Of a stretch of DNA of 64,000 nucleotides, positions 1 to 9,315 are shown in pieces; the stretch's first letter is position 1; the number at the start of each line of letters is the position of its first letter. Source of the stretch: G963667855 sp963667855 (GTDB lineage: Bacteria > Planctomycetota > Phycisphaerae > UBA1845); assembly GCA_963667855.2 (NCBI GenBank), contig CAXXKI010000009.1, positions 124,001-188,000 of the forward strand, read 5' to 3'. The position numbers were made by a program, and so were the translations under genes. The notes beneath the pieces were generated by a model. That model was not told where the DNA came from. It worked only from the letters and a program-made list of their open reading frames with translations, and did no database searches.

Positions 1-1
1 G

Positions 2-727
2 TTCCCTACCGGCAGTAACTATGCCGGTTTCACGGTGTGCCCGGTCATGAACGCCGCATCCTACATTACCGAGTTCGTTATCCCCCAACAGCGAGGCCTG
101 TACAACGCAGCCGTGGTGGAAGTTAAAGAACAGCCCGCTCTCACCGGCCGTTTCGACCGAGAGGCCGCCATCGTCAACAATGCCCTCTCCGGCGCAATCG
201 GTGGCGGCGTATCCCACAACGCGGCCATGGTAACCGTAGATTACGAAGAACATGGAATAACCTATCGCGAGATTTTCGTGGTAGTATTGGGATATCTCCA
301 GGTGCCGGGCATCAACATGTGGTCGTCAAGATTGAACGTAAGTGCTCGCGCCCCGCGTGATGAAGTTCCCCAATGGGAGCCGGTGGTGGCCACCATGTTC
401 AACTCGGTCAAGTTCAATATGCGTTGGGTCGGTCAGCTACTGAAAATCCAGAAACAAGCTGAAGGGGTAATAGTAGACGTAGACCGCTTCTGCCAGAAGG
501 TAGACAGGGAGATAACCGCCAACCGGGCGGAAACCAACGCCCAGATCCAGCGGGACATGTACCCGAGGCTGGCCCCTTTCTGCGATCACGTAGGCGCTGA
601 TGGTAAACACTATTTCCTGGAAACCGGAAAACAATATCAGATGAACGACCAGGGCCTGATCAGGTCGGGATTGACCCTGCCGGACGAATTCAGCTGGAAA
701 CGAATGCCGGAGTATACTGGCGGTTGA
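2..727 (+). CDS. Hypothetical protein, 5' end outside the window
   Basis: The reading frame is open from the left edge to the stop at 725-727. The first possible start inside the window is a GTG at 35, but the codons before it are also coding-like (reading GSNYAGFTV just upstream), so the gene most likely begins outside. The visible part is about 240 residues with no transmembrane segment. The middle is rich in short hydrophobic beta-like stretches and the C-terminal third is charged and probably helical. I do not recognise the family and no catalytic motif stands out. A non-coding gap of about 190 bp separates it from the next gene, which is on the other strand. Confidence 0.6.
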   Translation, partial: FPTGSNYAGFTVCPVMNAASYITEFVIPQQRGLYNAAVVEVKEQPALTGRFDREAAIVNNALSGAIGGGVSHNAAMVTVDYEEHGITYREIFVVVLGYLQVPGINMWSSRLNVSARAPRDEVPQWEPVVATMFNSVKFNMRWVGQLLKIQKQAEGVIVDVDRFCQKVDREITANRAETNAQIQRDMYPRLAPFCDHVGADGKHYFLETGKQYQMNDQGLIRSGLTLPDEFSWKRMPEYTGG

Positions 728-919
728 AGTTGACACGGTTTTTACTAATCGGGAAATCACCGGTCTCGGAATGCCTCAATCCGATTGACGGGAGTCGAAC
801 TGCAAGGAACATGATAATGGTATGAACTACCTGGAAGGCTAAAGTGTTTTCTATGACCTTTACCGGTCGCCTTGCTACATTTCTGGATTGTCCGGGCGCG
901 ATGTTCTGTTACGCGCACA

Positions 920-1777
920 TCAGAATTCCGGTTCATCCGGAAAGAAGGTATCGCGGTTAGCTATAAGTTCCTCACACGTATCTATGTCATCCGAGACAGG
1001 GACAAGGATAAGCGGACTCAAGCCGAGGTCGCTCCACTGGTCCGGATCATTCGGAGCGTTGAGAATACCCAACGAGGCACCAATTACCAGTTGTTCTGAG
1101 CTGTCTATCACGCTCCCCATCAACGTGCCGTCGGAATAGAGAGTCAGATCGTTTTCAAAAATCTCCCGGCGAGCTATGTAGATTTCTCCATTGATGAAAC
1201 CAAACAGCTTCACATATACGGTTACTCCTGGTTTACCGTCATTGTCATCATCGTTGACTAAGGGATTGTCAGGATCCATGGAAAGCGGCTCGTCAGGATC
1301 ACCGTCTATGCCTATCAGGGTAGGGGTGGCCGGCCGCCGTAATTTCCATTTTCCGTCCTGCTGGTAAACGTTTACCGCCACACTTCGAGGTAGGATGGCC
1401 TGGGTGGCCGCATCGGGGAATGAGGTGAGCATATTCTGATTGGCTTTATGTTCAGCATGACAGAAATAGTCATATTCAATAAGCTCTCCATCTTCGATGA
1501 CCAGATCGGTGAAACCGTAGGAAATTATGAAGGTCGACAATGGCCCGCCAGGCGTATCGGCCTGGTAAGCGACTACATCGTAGTGCGCGTAGTGCCCCGC
1601 CATTACCTCGATGGCTTCTTCCTCAGTAGTCGGGGCTTGCCAATTGGAATCATTGGTCGGCGGTTCGTACAGCGGGCTGTCGGGCCAGGGAACAGGCCCC
1701 TGACAGCCGCCTGCGAAGATACAGGCTCCGGTTAAAATTGCCGAAACCACGAGTGTTGTGTAAATCGAACTCGACAT
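920..1777 (-). CDS. Probable secreted lipoprotein, function unknown
   Basis: A 285-residue protein. The N-terminus has a hydrophobic segment (TLVVSAILTGACIFAG) followed by a lipobox-like GGC, with the Cys at about residue 25, and then a Pro-rich linker. This suggests a lipid-anchored periplasmic protein. The body contains DPDNPLVNDDDNDGKPGVTV, an Asp-rich loop that may bind calcium. No enzyme motif is visible. AAAGG lies at a suitable distance before the ATG at 1777. It stands alone with non-coding DNA on both sides. Lipoprotein export is inferred from the N-terminus; the function is unknown. Confidence 0.7.
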   Translation of the reverse strand: MSSSIYTTLVVSAILTGACIFAGGCQGPVPWPDSPLYEPPTNDSNWQAPTTEEEAIEVMAGHYAHYDVVAYQADTPGGPLSTFIISYGFTDLVIEDGELIEYDYFCHAEHKANQNMLTSFPDAATQAILPRSVAVNVYQQDGKWKLRRPATPTLIGIDGDPDEPLSMDPDNPLVNDDDNDGKPGVTVYVKLFGFINGEIYIARREIFENDLTLYSDGTLMGSVIDSSEQLVIGASLGILNAPNDPDQWSDLGLSPLILVPVSDDIDTCEELIANRDTFFPDEPEF

Positions 1778-2296
1778 TTCATATTACCTTTCCAGGAGTT
1801 GCTTTGTTCAACGGTGACAATATTACCGTGACGCCAGACAGATTTCCATACTTTGATATTGTTTGTGAGCTGGTGATGAATAAGTATTGCATTAAGTACC
1901 ATATGCACTCGCGTTGATCGTTTACAAAAAGCACGTAAGATCCAGCGAACGAAAAACGGGCAGCCGAAAGCGGTGCTTGAATATCTCGAGGTCTCGTCTG
2001 AGTAAAACACAGTTGCGTTCAACACGGCAACACAAACGCGGCTCAAGCCACTCTCAAACTACTTGTTTGAATAAATACAAACCGCCTTTGGATATTCAAG
2101 CGATATACATAAAGCCCGCGCAGGCTTTTACGAAATCCCCGTTCCCCGTTTCACTATGGCGAATTCTGGAACGATAAGCTCAAACGGATAATCGAAATAA
2201 ACCGGAAAATCATTGCTTTTACTCTATCCAGTCATTTATTGTTAAGCCGTAATTCAATGTATTTCTAATTTCTCGAGATAATTACGGGAATGACAA
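1778..2296. other. Intergenic region, no gene seen
   Basis: About 520 bp between the divergent lipoprotein gene and the amphi-Trp gene. The short open frames here overlap one another and lack plausible ribosome binding sites. It must hold both promoters, but I cannot place them with confidence. Confidence 0.5.
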
Positions 2297-2521
2297 ATGA
2301 ATGATAAACCGGAACGGGATATTGAAAAGAGTTATGCAATAACAGAATTTACGGCCAAACTGCGGCGGCTGGCTGATTGCCTTGAGTCAGGAGAAAAGTT
2401 CGAAATTCAAATCGCCGGCGAGCGAATATACGTACCGGTTCGAGCGCTAGTCAACATAGAGCACGAGCGAGAGGGCAAAGACGAGGAGATCGAATTCCAG
2501 ATTAAGTGGACCAATGAGTAA
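2297..2521 (+). CDS. Amphi-Trp domain-containing protein
   Basis: A 74-residue cytoplasmic protein that is almost entirely the small amphi-Trp domain: FTAKLRRLADCLESGEKF, then an IAGERIYVP segment, and a C-terminal EIEFQIKW ending in the characteristic amphipathic strand with Trp. The family is small, alpha-beta and of unknown function, and is frequent in archaea and environmental bacteria. There is no operon partner; the next gene is convergent. The assignment rests on remembered family appearance. Confidence 0.75.
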   Translation: MNDKPERDIEKSYAITEFTAKLRRLADCLESGEKFEIQIAGERIYVPVRALVNIEHEREGKDEEIEFQIKWTNE

Positions 2522-2684
2522 CACCGCCGGAAGCGAGGAAAAGTCGTTTCTACAATAGCAGACGCTCTTTCTCCTGTGGACAATACTGCGATAAGACAAA
2601 AACAAACGGCTTCATGAATACCACGAATTCCGGTATTACATTATAATCAGCACCATCCCGGTTCGCACCGGGTATGGATTTAAT

Positions 2685-3563
2685 TCAATCCATATCCTCT
2701 TCAGATGGGTTTTCCTCCAGGTCGCAGAACGCTTCGGGAAGGTAGTCCAGCAGGTCGAGGGCTGTTAGAGATATTCTGCCCAGTTGCTCTGCTGCGGAGT
2801 CGCCGGCCAATCCATGCACGTGTACTCCGAGGACGGCCGCGTCGAATGCTGATAAACCCTGCCCCATGAGGGCGGCGATAACTCCGGTGAGCACGTCGCC
2901 GCTGCCGGCGGTGGCCATCCCCGAGTTACCGGTCTGGTTTACGTAAATACATTTTCCGTTGGTTACAACTGTACCTGCGCCCTTCAATACCAGGGTGACT
3001 TCGGTTTCGCGGGCGAAAGCCAGGGCGCACCGCTGGCGATCTGATATATCCTCATCCAGGCCCACACCGGCAAGCAGTCGCCTCATTTCGCCGGGGTGCG
3101 GAGTAAGCACGACATTGTGGGGCCACTTTGCGGTCCAGGCGTCCGCCCTGGCCAGTGCGTTAATCGCGTCGGCATCGACCACGATTCCACCGGAAAAGCC
3201 CTTTAAAAGATCAACCATCTGCCTGGGGGTTATGGACTGCCCGGCACCTGGTCCAACCGCTACCACGTCGGCACCGAACTCCACGGCGGCTTTAGCAATA
3301 TCCCAATCGGGACTGTCGAAGCTCCTGGTGGTTGCACAGGGAGCGAGGAGGGCCACATGCGGCAAAGCGGCGGACGGCGTGGCTATCTGCACGAGTCCGG
3401 CACCGCTGCGCAGAGCTCCGTTAGCGGTAAGGGCCGGGGCGCCGATCATGCCGTATTCGGTCAGCGAACCGCCGACGATCAGCAGTCGGCCTACATCGCC
3501 CTTGTGGGCGTCGAGCTTCCGTTCGGGAAGTGGAGGAATCCAGGTTATACGTTCCGCGTTCAT
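2685..3563 (-). CDS. nnrD: ADP-dependent (S)-NAD(P)H-hydrate dehydratase
   Basis: Repairs hydrated NAD(P)H, using ADP to dehydrate the S form. The 292-residue protein is the ribokinase-like YjeF C-terminal domain on its own: GDVGRLLIVGGS near residues 22-33, TPHPGEM mid-protein, and the nucleotide-binding GSGDVLTGVIAALMGQG near residue 220. The partner epimerase domain (NnrE, YjeF N-terminal), often fused in front, is absent here. It is the last gene of the tsaD-larB-nnrD set, 13 bp after larB, so it is probably co-transcribed. The C-terminus ends in an acidic tail (EENPSEEDMD). Confidence 0.9.
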   Translation of the reverse strand: MNAERITWIPPLPERKLDAHKGDVGRLLIVGGSLTEYGMIGAPALTANGALRSGAGLVQIATPSAALPHVALLAPCATTRSFDSPDWDIAKAAVEFGADVVAVGPGAGQSITPRQMVDLLKGFSGGIVVDADAINALARADAWTAKWPHNVVLTPHPGEMRRLLAGVGLDEDISDRQRCALAFARETEVTLVLKGAGTVVTNGKCIYVNQTGNSGMATAGSGDVLTGVIAALMGQGLSAFDAAVLGVHVHGLAGDSAAEQLGRISLTALDLLDYLPEAFCDLEENPSEEDMD

Positions 3564-3576
3564 GATTATAGTAAAC

Positions 3577-4365
3577 TCAATTATGTCCGGCCGCAGTCTC
3601 TTCGTTTCCAGCTCGGTTGCTGCGGCGGTTTATCAGGGCGGCGATATGCCCTGCCGAAAAACCATTATCAATATTAACTACCGACACGCCAGAGGCGCAA
3701 CTGTTGAGCATAGCCAGCAGGGCGGCCAACCCGTTGAAACTCGCACCGTATCCCACGCTGGTAGGGACCGCGATTACCGGGCAATCGACCATTCCACCAA
3801 CCACGCTGGCGAGCGCCCCTTCCATTCCAGCGGCTACGATCACCACATTCGCCGATTGAATTTCCTCACTGTGTGCGAGTAATCGGTGTATTCCCGCAAC
3901 TCCCACGTCATAGAAGGTGGCGGTTTTCTGGTCCATGATTTCGGCGGTAATCCGGGCCTCCTCAGCTACGGGGAGATCGCTGGTACCGGCGGCGACTATG
4001 GCGATTATACCGGCCGGGCTTTTCGACGTTGTCTGACGAATGGTTATGGTTCTGGACACGGGGTCGAAAACAGCGTTCGGATGACTGGCAGAAACGGCGT
4101 CGGCCATCTCCTCTGTCGCGCGTGTACCCAGCACGTTACCGCCGCGTTTTACGCAGGCATCGACTATAGCGGCAACCTGCTCGGGGGTCTTACCTGCACA
4201 GTAGATAACTTCTGGAAAACCGCAGCGAATTGCGCGATGGTGGTCGACCTTGGCAAAACCAAGATCCTCAAACGGCATGGAACGCAGCCGCTCAACGGCC
4301 TGGTTTACGTCGACGCTGCCCGCCTGCACGTCGCTTAAAAGTTTTCGTAGTGTTTCGTCGTTCAT
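3577..4365 (-). CDS. larB: Nickel-pincer cofactor biosynthesis protein LarB
   Basis: LarB carboxylates and hydrolyses nicotinic acid adenine dinucleotide in the first step of nickel-pincer nucleotide synthesis, the cofactor of lactate racemase and relatives. The PurE-like C-terminal half shows AAGTSDLPVAEEA, VGVAGIHRLL, VAAGMEGALASVVGG and VPTSVGYGASFNG. I take the ATG at 4365 as start; an in-frame GTG at 4374 would add three residues. It begins 15 bp after the tsaD stop and is followed closely by nnrD. larA, larC and larE are not in this window, so the cofactor's user lies elsewhere or is unknown. Confidence 0.9.
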   Translation of the reverse strand: MNDETLRKLLSDVQAGSVDVNQAVERLRSMPFEDLGFAKVDHHRAIRCGFPEVIYCAGKTPEQVAAIVDACVKRGGNVLGTRATEEMADAVSASHPNAVFDPVSRTITIRQTTSKSPAGIIAIVAAGTSDLPVAEEARITAEIMDQKTATFYDVGVAGIHRLLAHSEEIQSANVVIVAAGMEGALASVVGGMVDCPVIAVPTSVGYGASFNGLAALLAMLNSCASGVSVVNIDNGFSAGHIAALINRRSNRAGNEETAAGHN

Positions 4366-4380
4366 AGCACGCACTCGAAA

Positions 4381-5400
4381 CTATATTGACCGGGTGGACA
4401 CGTCGGCCGACAGGTCGGCGATGTCCCCGGCTAACAACTGGTGATAACCCAGCGCCGCGATCATGGCTCCGTTATCGGAGCAGTAACACATTTTAGCTGC
4501 GTGGAAACCAATACGGCGATTCTTGCAGGCAATTTCCAAAGCCTGCCTTAAACCCTTGTTGGCCGCCACTCCGCCACCGAGCACCACGTTGGAAACTCCC
4601 GTCTGCTTAACCGCCCGGATAGTTTTTTTAACCAGAACGTCCACCACCGCCTGCTGAAACGAAGCGGCGATGTCGGAAAGTTTCTGGGGCGTCATGGTTT
4701 CCAGGCCGCCGGTCGTTTTCCCCTGTCCATGAATCGTGTAGAGAACGGCTGTCTTTATTCCGGAAAAGGAAAAATCGAGCGACTTCGGCGACAACAGAGA
4801 GCGAGGCAAATCATATGCCTTGGGATTACCGCCAGAAGAGGCCTTTTCGATCTCTGGTCCGCCGGGATAGGGCAGCCCAAGCATCATTGCTATCTTGTCG
4901 AACGCTTCACCAGCCGCATCGTCAATCGTCGCCCCCAACCTGGTGACCTTGAGGTAATCCTCGACCTTGTACAAAGAGGTATGTCCGCCGGAGACGATCA
5001 GAGCCACGGCAGGCCAGGGCGGTGCATCGAGCCCGATCGCCGGGCTGATAGCGTGGGCGAGTACATGGTCAACGGTGACCAGGGGCGTGTTCCACGCCCA
5101 GCTCAAAGTCTTAGCCGCAGTTACACCGATAAGCAGCGACCCGCCGAGTCCGGGGCGATTGGTAACCGCGATGGCGTCGATGTTCTCCGGTTTACACGAT
5201 GCCTGCTCAAGAGCTTCGTCAACGATGTTATTGAAACATTCCATGTGGGCTCTGGAGGCAATCTCTGGAACCACACCACCGTATTTACGGTGTAGGTCTA
5301 TTTGGGATGCGACAATATTACTAAGTACGTCGTTACCGTTAACCACGACAGCGGCCGACGTTTCGTCGCAAGAAGTTTCTATGCCCAGGATAGTCGTCAT
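4381..5400 (-). CDS. tsaD: tRNA N6-adenosine threonylcarbamoyltransferase TsaD
   Basis: Transfers the threonylcarbamoyl group to A37 of ANN-decoding tRNAs, working with TsaB and TsaE. The 339-residue length is normal. It begins with the ASKHA signature ILGIETSCDETSAAVV. VVPEIASRAHMECF and the DHVLAH segment supply the metal-binding His residues, SGGHTSLY follows, and GGGVAANKGLR lies near residue 275. It is first in a tight three-gene operon with larB and nnrD. This is an essential core gene and a good marker for placing the organism. Confidence 0.96.
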   Translation of the reverse strand: MTTILGIETSCDETSAAVVVNGNDVLSNIVASQIDLHRKYGGVVPEIASRAHMECFNNIVDEALEQASCKPENIDAIAVTNRPGLGGSLLIGVTAAKTLSWAWNTPLVTVDHVLAHAISPAIGLDAPPWPAVALIVSGGHTSLYKVEDYLKVTRLGATIDDAAGEAFDKIAMMLGLPYPGGPEIEKASSGGNPKAYDLPRSLLSPKSLDFSFSGIKTAVLYTIHGQGKTTGGLETMTPQKLSDIAASFQQAVVDVLVKKTIRAVKQTGVSNVVLGGGVAANKGLRQALEIACKNRRIGFHAAKMCYCSDNGAMIAALGYHQLLAGDIADLSADVSTRSI

Positions 5401-5820
5401 TTGTCCGTCATTCTAAGAAAGAAGTCTCCCCCTCCGGCTACTGCACCAAGTGCAATCGTATTTTAAGGTGCATTGACCCGAATCGCCAGTTTCCGGTCTT
5501 GATACCGGTTTTTCGATTAAAGAAGAGGTGAGGATGCGAAAGCGGAGTTATCGAAATCTCACCTGGTTCGCCGGCGATGGAACGGCGGAGCAGTTATCGA
5601 TCAAGCGTATCGATGCAGCCTAATAAACAGCCAGGAAGGCAAGATGAGCCCCTCAACGGCGTTTCTCCTGTAAACCTGTTCGTTTACCGCTCTTGTTTTT
5701 AGTATGTTCACGTTACCGAATAAGCTGTAAGGTTATCAGCGAGTTATAAGATTGATTGCAGTGACAGGTTTTGCTTCTCAATCGGATTCTGGCGTTGTTC
5801 TGTTCTAGTAGGAGTCTGAG
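5401..5820. other. Intergenic region, no gene seen
   Basis: About 420 bp between the divergent tsaD operon and the EamA-type gene. I see no plausible gene. It should hold both promoters. Confidence 0.5.
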
Positions 5821-6225
5821 ATGAAATACGTTGTTGCGCTGGCGGGTGCATTGTGTTTAAACGCCGTGGCTAATCTTTCCATGAAAGTGGGAATGAAAAG
5901 TGTGGCTCAAGCCGGAGGGCTGATGGACGGCGGGGCTTTTGGAGCAGCAAAAGCGATTCTCACCTCTCCGGTTCTGTTGGGCGGGTTGGTGTGTTTTGGG
6001 TTGAACGCGGTTTTGTATATGTATGCCCTGCAATCGAAGACGTTGAAAATCAGTGTGGCCTACCCGCTGATGGTGGGTGGTGGCTATGCCATAATAGCGG
6101 TAACCGCGTATTTTCTGCCGAGCCTGCGGGAAAGGTTGACCGCCGGGCAATGGGCAGGTGTGGCGATGATAATGGCCGGTGTACTCACAGTGGCGATCCT
6201 CACTCCCGCGGAATCCGCCTCTTGA
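5821..6225 (+). CDS. EamA/SMR-like four-helix membrane transporter
   Basis: A 134-residue membrane protein with four predicted transmembrane segments, the size of one EamA repeat or a small multidrug resistance protein. The N-terminal helix contains ALCLNAVANLSMKVGMK, typical of such half-transporters. Segments two to four lie near residues 49-68, 76-96 and 108-127. Such proteins usually act as dimers and export small metabolites or cations; the substrate cannot be told. AGGAGT precedes the ATG. The gene is single and followed by a strong terminator. Confidence 0.8.
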   Translation: MKYVVALAGALCLNAVANLSMKVGMKSVAQAGGLMDGGAFGAAKAILTSPVLLGGLVCFGLNAVLYMYALQSKTLKISVAYPLMVGGGYAIIAVTAYFLPSLRERLTAGQWAGVAMIMAGVLTVAILTPAESAS

Positions 6226-6251
6226 GAATTCACATAACCATAATTCAAAGG

Positions 6252-6290
6252 AAAAACCCTCAAAGTCGTTAATCGACTTCGAGGGTTTTA
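6252..6290 (+). terminator. Rho-independent terminator after the EamA-type gene
   Basis: An inverted repeat with arms AAACCCTC..AAGTCG and CGACTT..GAGGGTTT around a TTAAT loop, ending in a T-rich stretch. It sits 27 bp after the stop of the transporter gene. It could also serve the convergent gene at 6328, since the left arm begins with a run of A. Confidence 0.85.
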
Positions 6291-6327
6291 TCTATCTGAT
6301 TGTTGCCGTATCGGGCAATTAATGGTT

Positions 6328-7992
6328 TTAAGACTGCCTTTTCCGGCGGCTGCTTTTAATCCAGGCCAACCCAAGCATGAAGAAGTACACATTGGCCAAT
6401 CCCAATGCGCCGCACGGAGCTCCCGCACCGCAATTGCTGGTATCCCCGGGTTCCTGATTTGGCTGACCGTTGGAGTTGGTATCCAGAACTTCGCAGCCGA
6501 CCAGGTTTACGGTAGTTCCCGCAGGTGTATTGGGGCATTGATCGATATCGTTTGTGATACTGTCGCCGTCGTCATCGTTCTCGTCACCCACCGGATGCCC
6601 GGGAGACGGCCCGGTAGTATCAATGTCACCGTTGTTTAACTGCTCTTCAGAACAGCCGTTGCTGTCCACGTCCGCGTCATCTTCCGTTTCCGGGCAGAGA
6701 TCGTCACCGTTGAGTACGCCATCGCCATCATCATCTCGCTGGAAAAAACCACAACCATTGGCATCAACTACCTGGTGTGCAGCGGTATTGGGGCAAAGAT
6801 CATCATCGTCATCCACCCCGTCAGCATCCAAGTCATTCTGGTTTGGGTTACTCACTGTGGGATTCGAATCGCACACATCTCCAAAACCATCACTATCCTG
6901 ATCGGCCTGGTTAGCATTTTCAACGCCTGGGCAATTATCGCATGCGTCGCCGAATTCATCGGTATCGGAATTGGTCTGATCGGTGTTTTTTGTATCCGGG
7001 CAATTGTCGCAATCATCACCGACGTCATCTGAGTCGGCATCCTCCTGCCCGGGATTTTTCAGGTCCAGGCAATTATCTATACAATCGATTACTCCATCGG
7101 CATCGTCATCGTCAGTGACATCCACCTTTCCGCACCCGCATAATCCGGGCAAGGTCTTATACTTATCGTTCGGACATTCTTCTTCGCAGTCGAGAAATCC
7201 ATCGCCATCAGTGTCGACATCGGCCTTCCCGCATCCGCAAACTCCCGGGTCGGTTTTGTTGGGATCATCATCGCAATTTTCGCAGGCATTGCCGAAAGCA
7301 TCGCCATCGTTATTGGCCTGATCGGCATTAAAAGTACTGAGACAATTATCAAAGCTATCTCCTGCCCCGTCACCGTCCATATCGTTTGTCGGTATGGCTA
7401 ATCCCAGACCAATTACAGCGGAGATGATGCTGGAATCAGCACTTGTGATACAACCATCGGCGTTCAGGTCCGCATCCGGATCAAAGCCGCTGTCGCCTTC
7501 GCACTTACCCATACGTTGAGCGACTCTGATAACATCTGCCGTAGTGGTTTTACCATCATGAGTAACATCGCCCTGGATCACATAATACTGAATAATAATA
7601 GCCGCAGTATTCGCTTCCTGGCTACCGTTTACTACCGCCCCTTTAGGAATAACCAGAGTGAACTTGTCGGTTTCGACCGCACTGAAGCTCACCGTAAGGT
7701 TGCTGCCACTTGCCGAGGCGGTCGAGGCTATCTTACTTGTGATCGTGTGAGTCAATACGGAACCGGTCAGAGTTATGTTCTGGTCAAACTCGACAACAAC
7801 TCCGCTAAGCGGATTCCCCCCATTAATCCACCCCTCCATCAGGGAAACGGTGGAGGTCACAGGAACATTGGGAGAAACACTCTGCAAAACCGGAGCGGCA
7901 GCATTCACCAGGGACGCCGATGCGAGCGCAGTAACGAAAACGCCAATCATAAACCTGTTTTGAAATATCGATCTAATGTCCAGCATATTCAC
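6328..7992 (-). CDS. Secreted dockerin-like / thrombospondin type 3 repeat protein with C-terminal anchor
   Basis: A 554-residue exported protein. Residues 1-32 form a signal peptide. An Ig-like domain of the Big_5 type follows to about residue 140 (VSPNVP...VVVEFDQNI). Then comes a dockerin type I-like pair of calcium loops (GDVTHDGKTTTADVIRVAQ and DLNADGCITSADSSII). From about 200 to 500 there are many TSP3 calcium repeats (DxDxDGxxDxxDNCP). The end has a Cys-Gly motif (CGAGAPCG), a hydrophobic helix and SSRRKR, a tripartite sorting signal of the exosortase/rhombosortase kind but not PEP. It is likely displayed on the cell surface. It lies next to a cohesin-like PEP-CTERM gene. Confidence 0.85.
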   Translation of the reverse strand: MNMLDIRSIFQNRFMIGVFVTALASASLVNAAAPVLQSVSPNVPVTSTVSLMEGWINGGNPLSGVVVEFDQNITLTGSVLTHTITSKIASTASASGSNLTVSFSAVETDKFTLVIPKGAVVNGSQEANTAAIIIQYYVIQGDVTHDGKTTTADVIRVAQRMGKCEGDSGFDPDADLNADGCITSADSSIISAVIGLGLAIPTNDMDGDGAGDSFDNCLSTFNADQANNDGDAFGNACENCDDDPNKTDPGVCGCGKADVDTDGDGFLDCEEECPNDKYKTLPGLCGCGKVDVTDDDDADGVIDCIDNCLDLKNPGQEDADSDDVGDDCDNCPDTKNTDQTNSDTDEFGDACDNCPGVENANQADQDSDGFGDVCDSNPTVSNPNQNDLDADGVDDDDDLCPNTAAHQVVDANGCGFFQRDDDGDGVLNGDDLCPETEDDADVDSNGCSEEQLNNGDIDTTGPSPGHPVGDENDDDGDSITNDIDQCPNTPAGTTVNLVGCEVLDTNSNGQPNQEPGDTSNCGAGAPCGALGLANVYFFMLGLAWIKSSRRKRQS

Positions 7993-8078
7993 CGCCCCTA
8001 TGACAAGCTAATTGCAACTTCAAACATTCAAAACCACTTCCAGCCTTTTAGTATAAGCGAAAAACAGGGATTTGCGAC

Positions 8079-8744
8079 CTATATTTTTTTCCGCTTACGA
8101 CAGACCAGCAGGCTTCCCAAAAGTAGTACCGATAAACAAGTGGGCTCAGGTACAATCTGCCACTCAAGAATCGAAGGAGTTGGTGTAGTTATCGGAATCG
8201 CATCCAACTGCCTGTCGTAGAGTTCAGTCAGGCTTCCGAGTTGAATCCCGAAAGTACCCTCGGCGTCAGGGGAAACATTGAAAACTATTTCGGCCAGCGT
8301 GTCGTGACCGGGCTTTGCCAGTGCTACGGGTGTACCGGCATCACTGTTAAATGCGGAAAAGAATATATTCCTGTTGCTATTAGTAAGGTATTTAATGAAA
8401 GGGTTAAGGGTGCCGCCACCTTTAGCGATAACGTTTTCCCCTGCATCGAAATTCGACGCATTCAGGTCGAATTGGATCGATCCCCCGACCAGGCCATCCG
8501 AGATCAGCTTGGCCTCCAACTGGTAACCTACCAGGTTGCGGGTGTTGTTTGTCAAGCCGACGACCACAGACACCGACCCGCCAGGTACGACCTTTCCAGG
8601 CATAGCGGATTGATCTCTGAATTCGATCGCGTTATTGCCAATAGAAGCGTCGGCAACACGTTCTCCGATAACCAGACAGGCGAACATTGCGCAAAGACCA
8701 CTCACGAGTGCGCGGCCCCCGCGCTTGTTAAAGCAGGATAACAT
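8079..8744 (-). CDS. PEP-CTERM protein with cohesin-like domain
   Basis: A 221-residue exported protein. The signal peptide reads to about residue 33 (cleavage near VADA). The body resembles a cohesin or CBM2-like beta sandwich: GSVSVVVGLTNNTRNLVGYQLEAKL near the start, and LAEIVFNVSPDAEGTFGIQL near the end. The C-terminus has VPEP, a hydrophobic helix (LSVLLLGSLLV) and CRKRKK, the PEP-CTERM sorting signal cut by an exosortase-type transpeptidase. It lies upstream of the dockerin-like gene on the same strand, 86 bp away. The cohesin call is by appearance only. Confidence 0.8.
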   Translation of the reverse strand: MLSCFNKRGGRALVSGLCAMFACLVIGERVADASIGNNAIEFRDQSAMPGKVVPGGSVSVVVGLTNNTRNLVGYQLEAKLISDGLVGGSIQFDLNASNFDAGENVIAKGGGTLNPFIKYLTNSNRNIFFSAFNSDAGTPVALAKPGHDTLAEIVFNVSPDAEGTFGIQLGSLTELYDRQLDAIPITTPTPSILEWQIVPEPTCLSVLLLGSLLVCRKRKKI

Positions 8745-9242
8745 CAGTGCTTCTCCTCTCTTCTCCCTTTTAAGATGCCCCCTCCCAGAAAGGCATCACA
8801 CACAACCGTCAAAAAGCCAATCAGCTCATTATCGGTCGTTCGTCTCTCACGATTTTAATAGCAGGGATTGAACCATGCGGACTCCCAATCCACGTTTAGC
8901 GAATAACAAGTTTGCATAGATGGTTCAAAAAGGGCAGGTTCTCTCTCTCCTACCTTTCTTAACTCCCATAACGGTGAGTTTAATGATTTCACCAAGCTAA
9001 GTCAATGTAATTATGGCGTTTTACTGGAACATCGCTAGCACATTTCAAAACTCCCCGAAGTATTGGTAACACTAAAAACGGCGAATTAAGGTAAAATAGG
9101 CTATTTTTTCGTAAATAAGCAGGGTGGGCCGGTTGAATTGTTTTTGCGGAATGACGCCCCTTGACCGTAGCGACAGGGGCCCTATCCTATCTGGACTCTG
9201 CCTTGGCCGCCCAGTGTATCAGAAGGCGACTTGGGTACCGAT
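8745..9242. other. Intergenic region upstream of tRNA-Thr, no gene seen
   Basis: About 500 bp, AT-rich in the middle (around 9050-9115). No convincing open frame. It contains the leader of the PEP-CTERM gene on one strand and the tRNA promoter on the other. Confidence 0.5.
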
Positions 9243-9315
9243 GCCACCGTAGCTCAGTTGGTAGAGCAGCGGTTTTGTAAACCGCAGGTCAACGGTTCGA
9301 GTCCGTTCGGTGGCT
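9243..9315 (+). tRNA. tRNA-Thr, anticodon TGT
   Basis: A complete cloverleaf. The 7-bp acceptor stem GCCACCG pairs with CGGTGGC at 9308-9314, with discriminator T. The D arm contains AGCTCAGTTGGTAGAGC. The anticodon arm GCGGT-TTTGTAA-ACCGC gives anticodon TGT, reading ACA (Thr). The T arm contains GGTTCGAGTCC. CCA is not encoded; a T run follows at once and probably terminates the transcript. Confidence 0.97.

Noticed and set aside
2959..3882. A 307-codon plus-strand open frame
   Set aside because: It is the complement of nnrD and larB, both of which match their families fully on the minus strand.
9243..9315. tRNA-Thr as the attachment site of the island
   Set aside because: The integrase is about 48 kb away and I could not find a duplicate of the tRNA 3' end near it.
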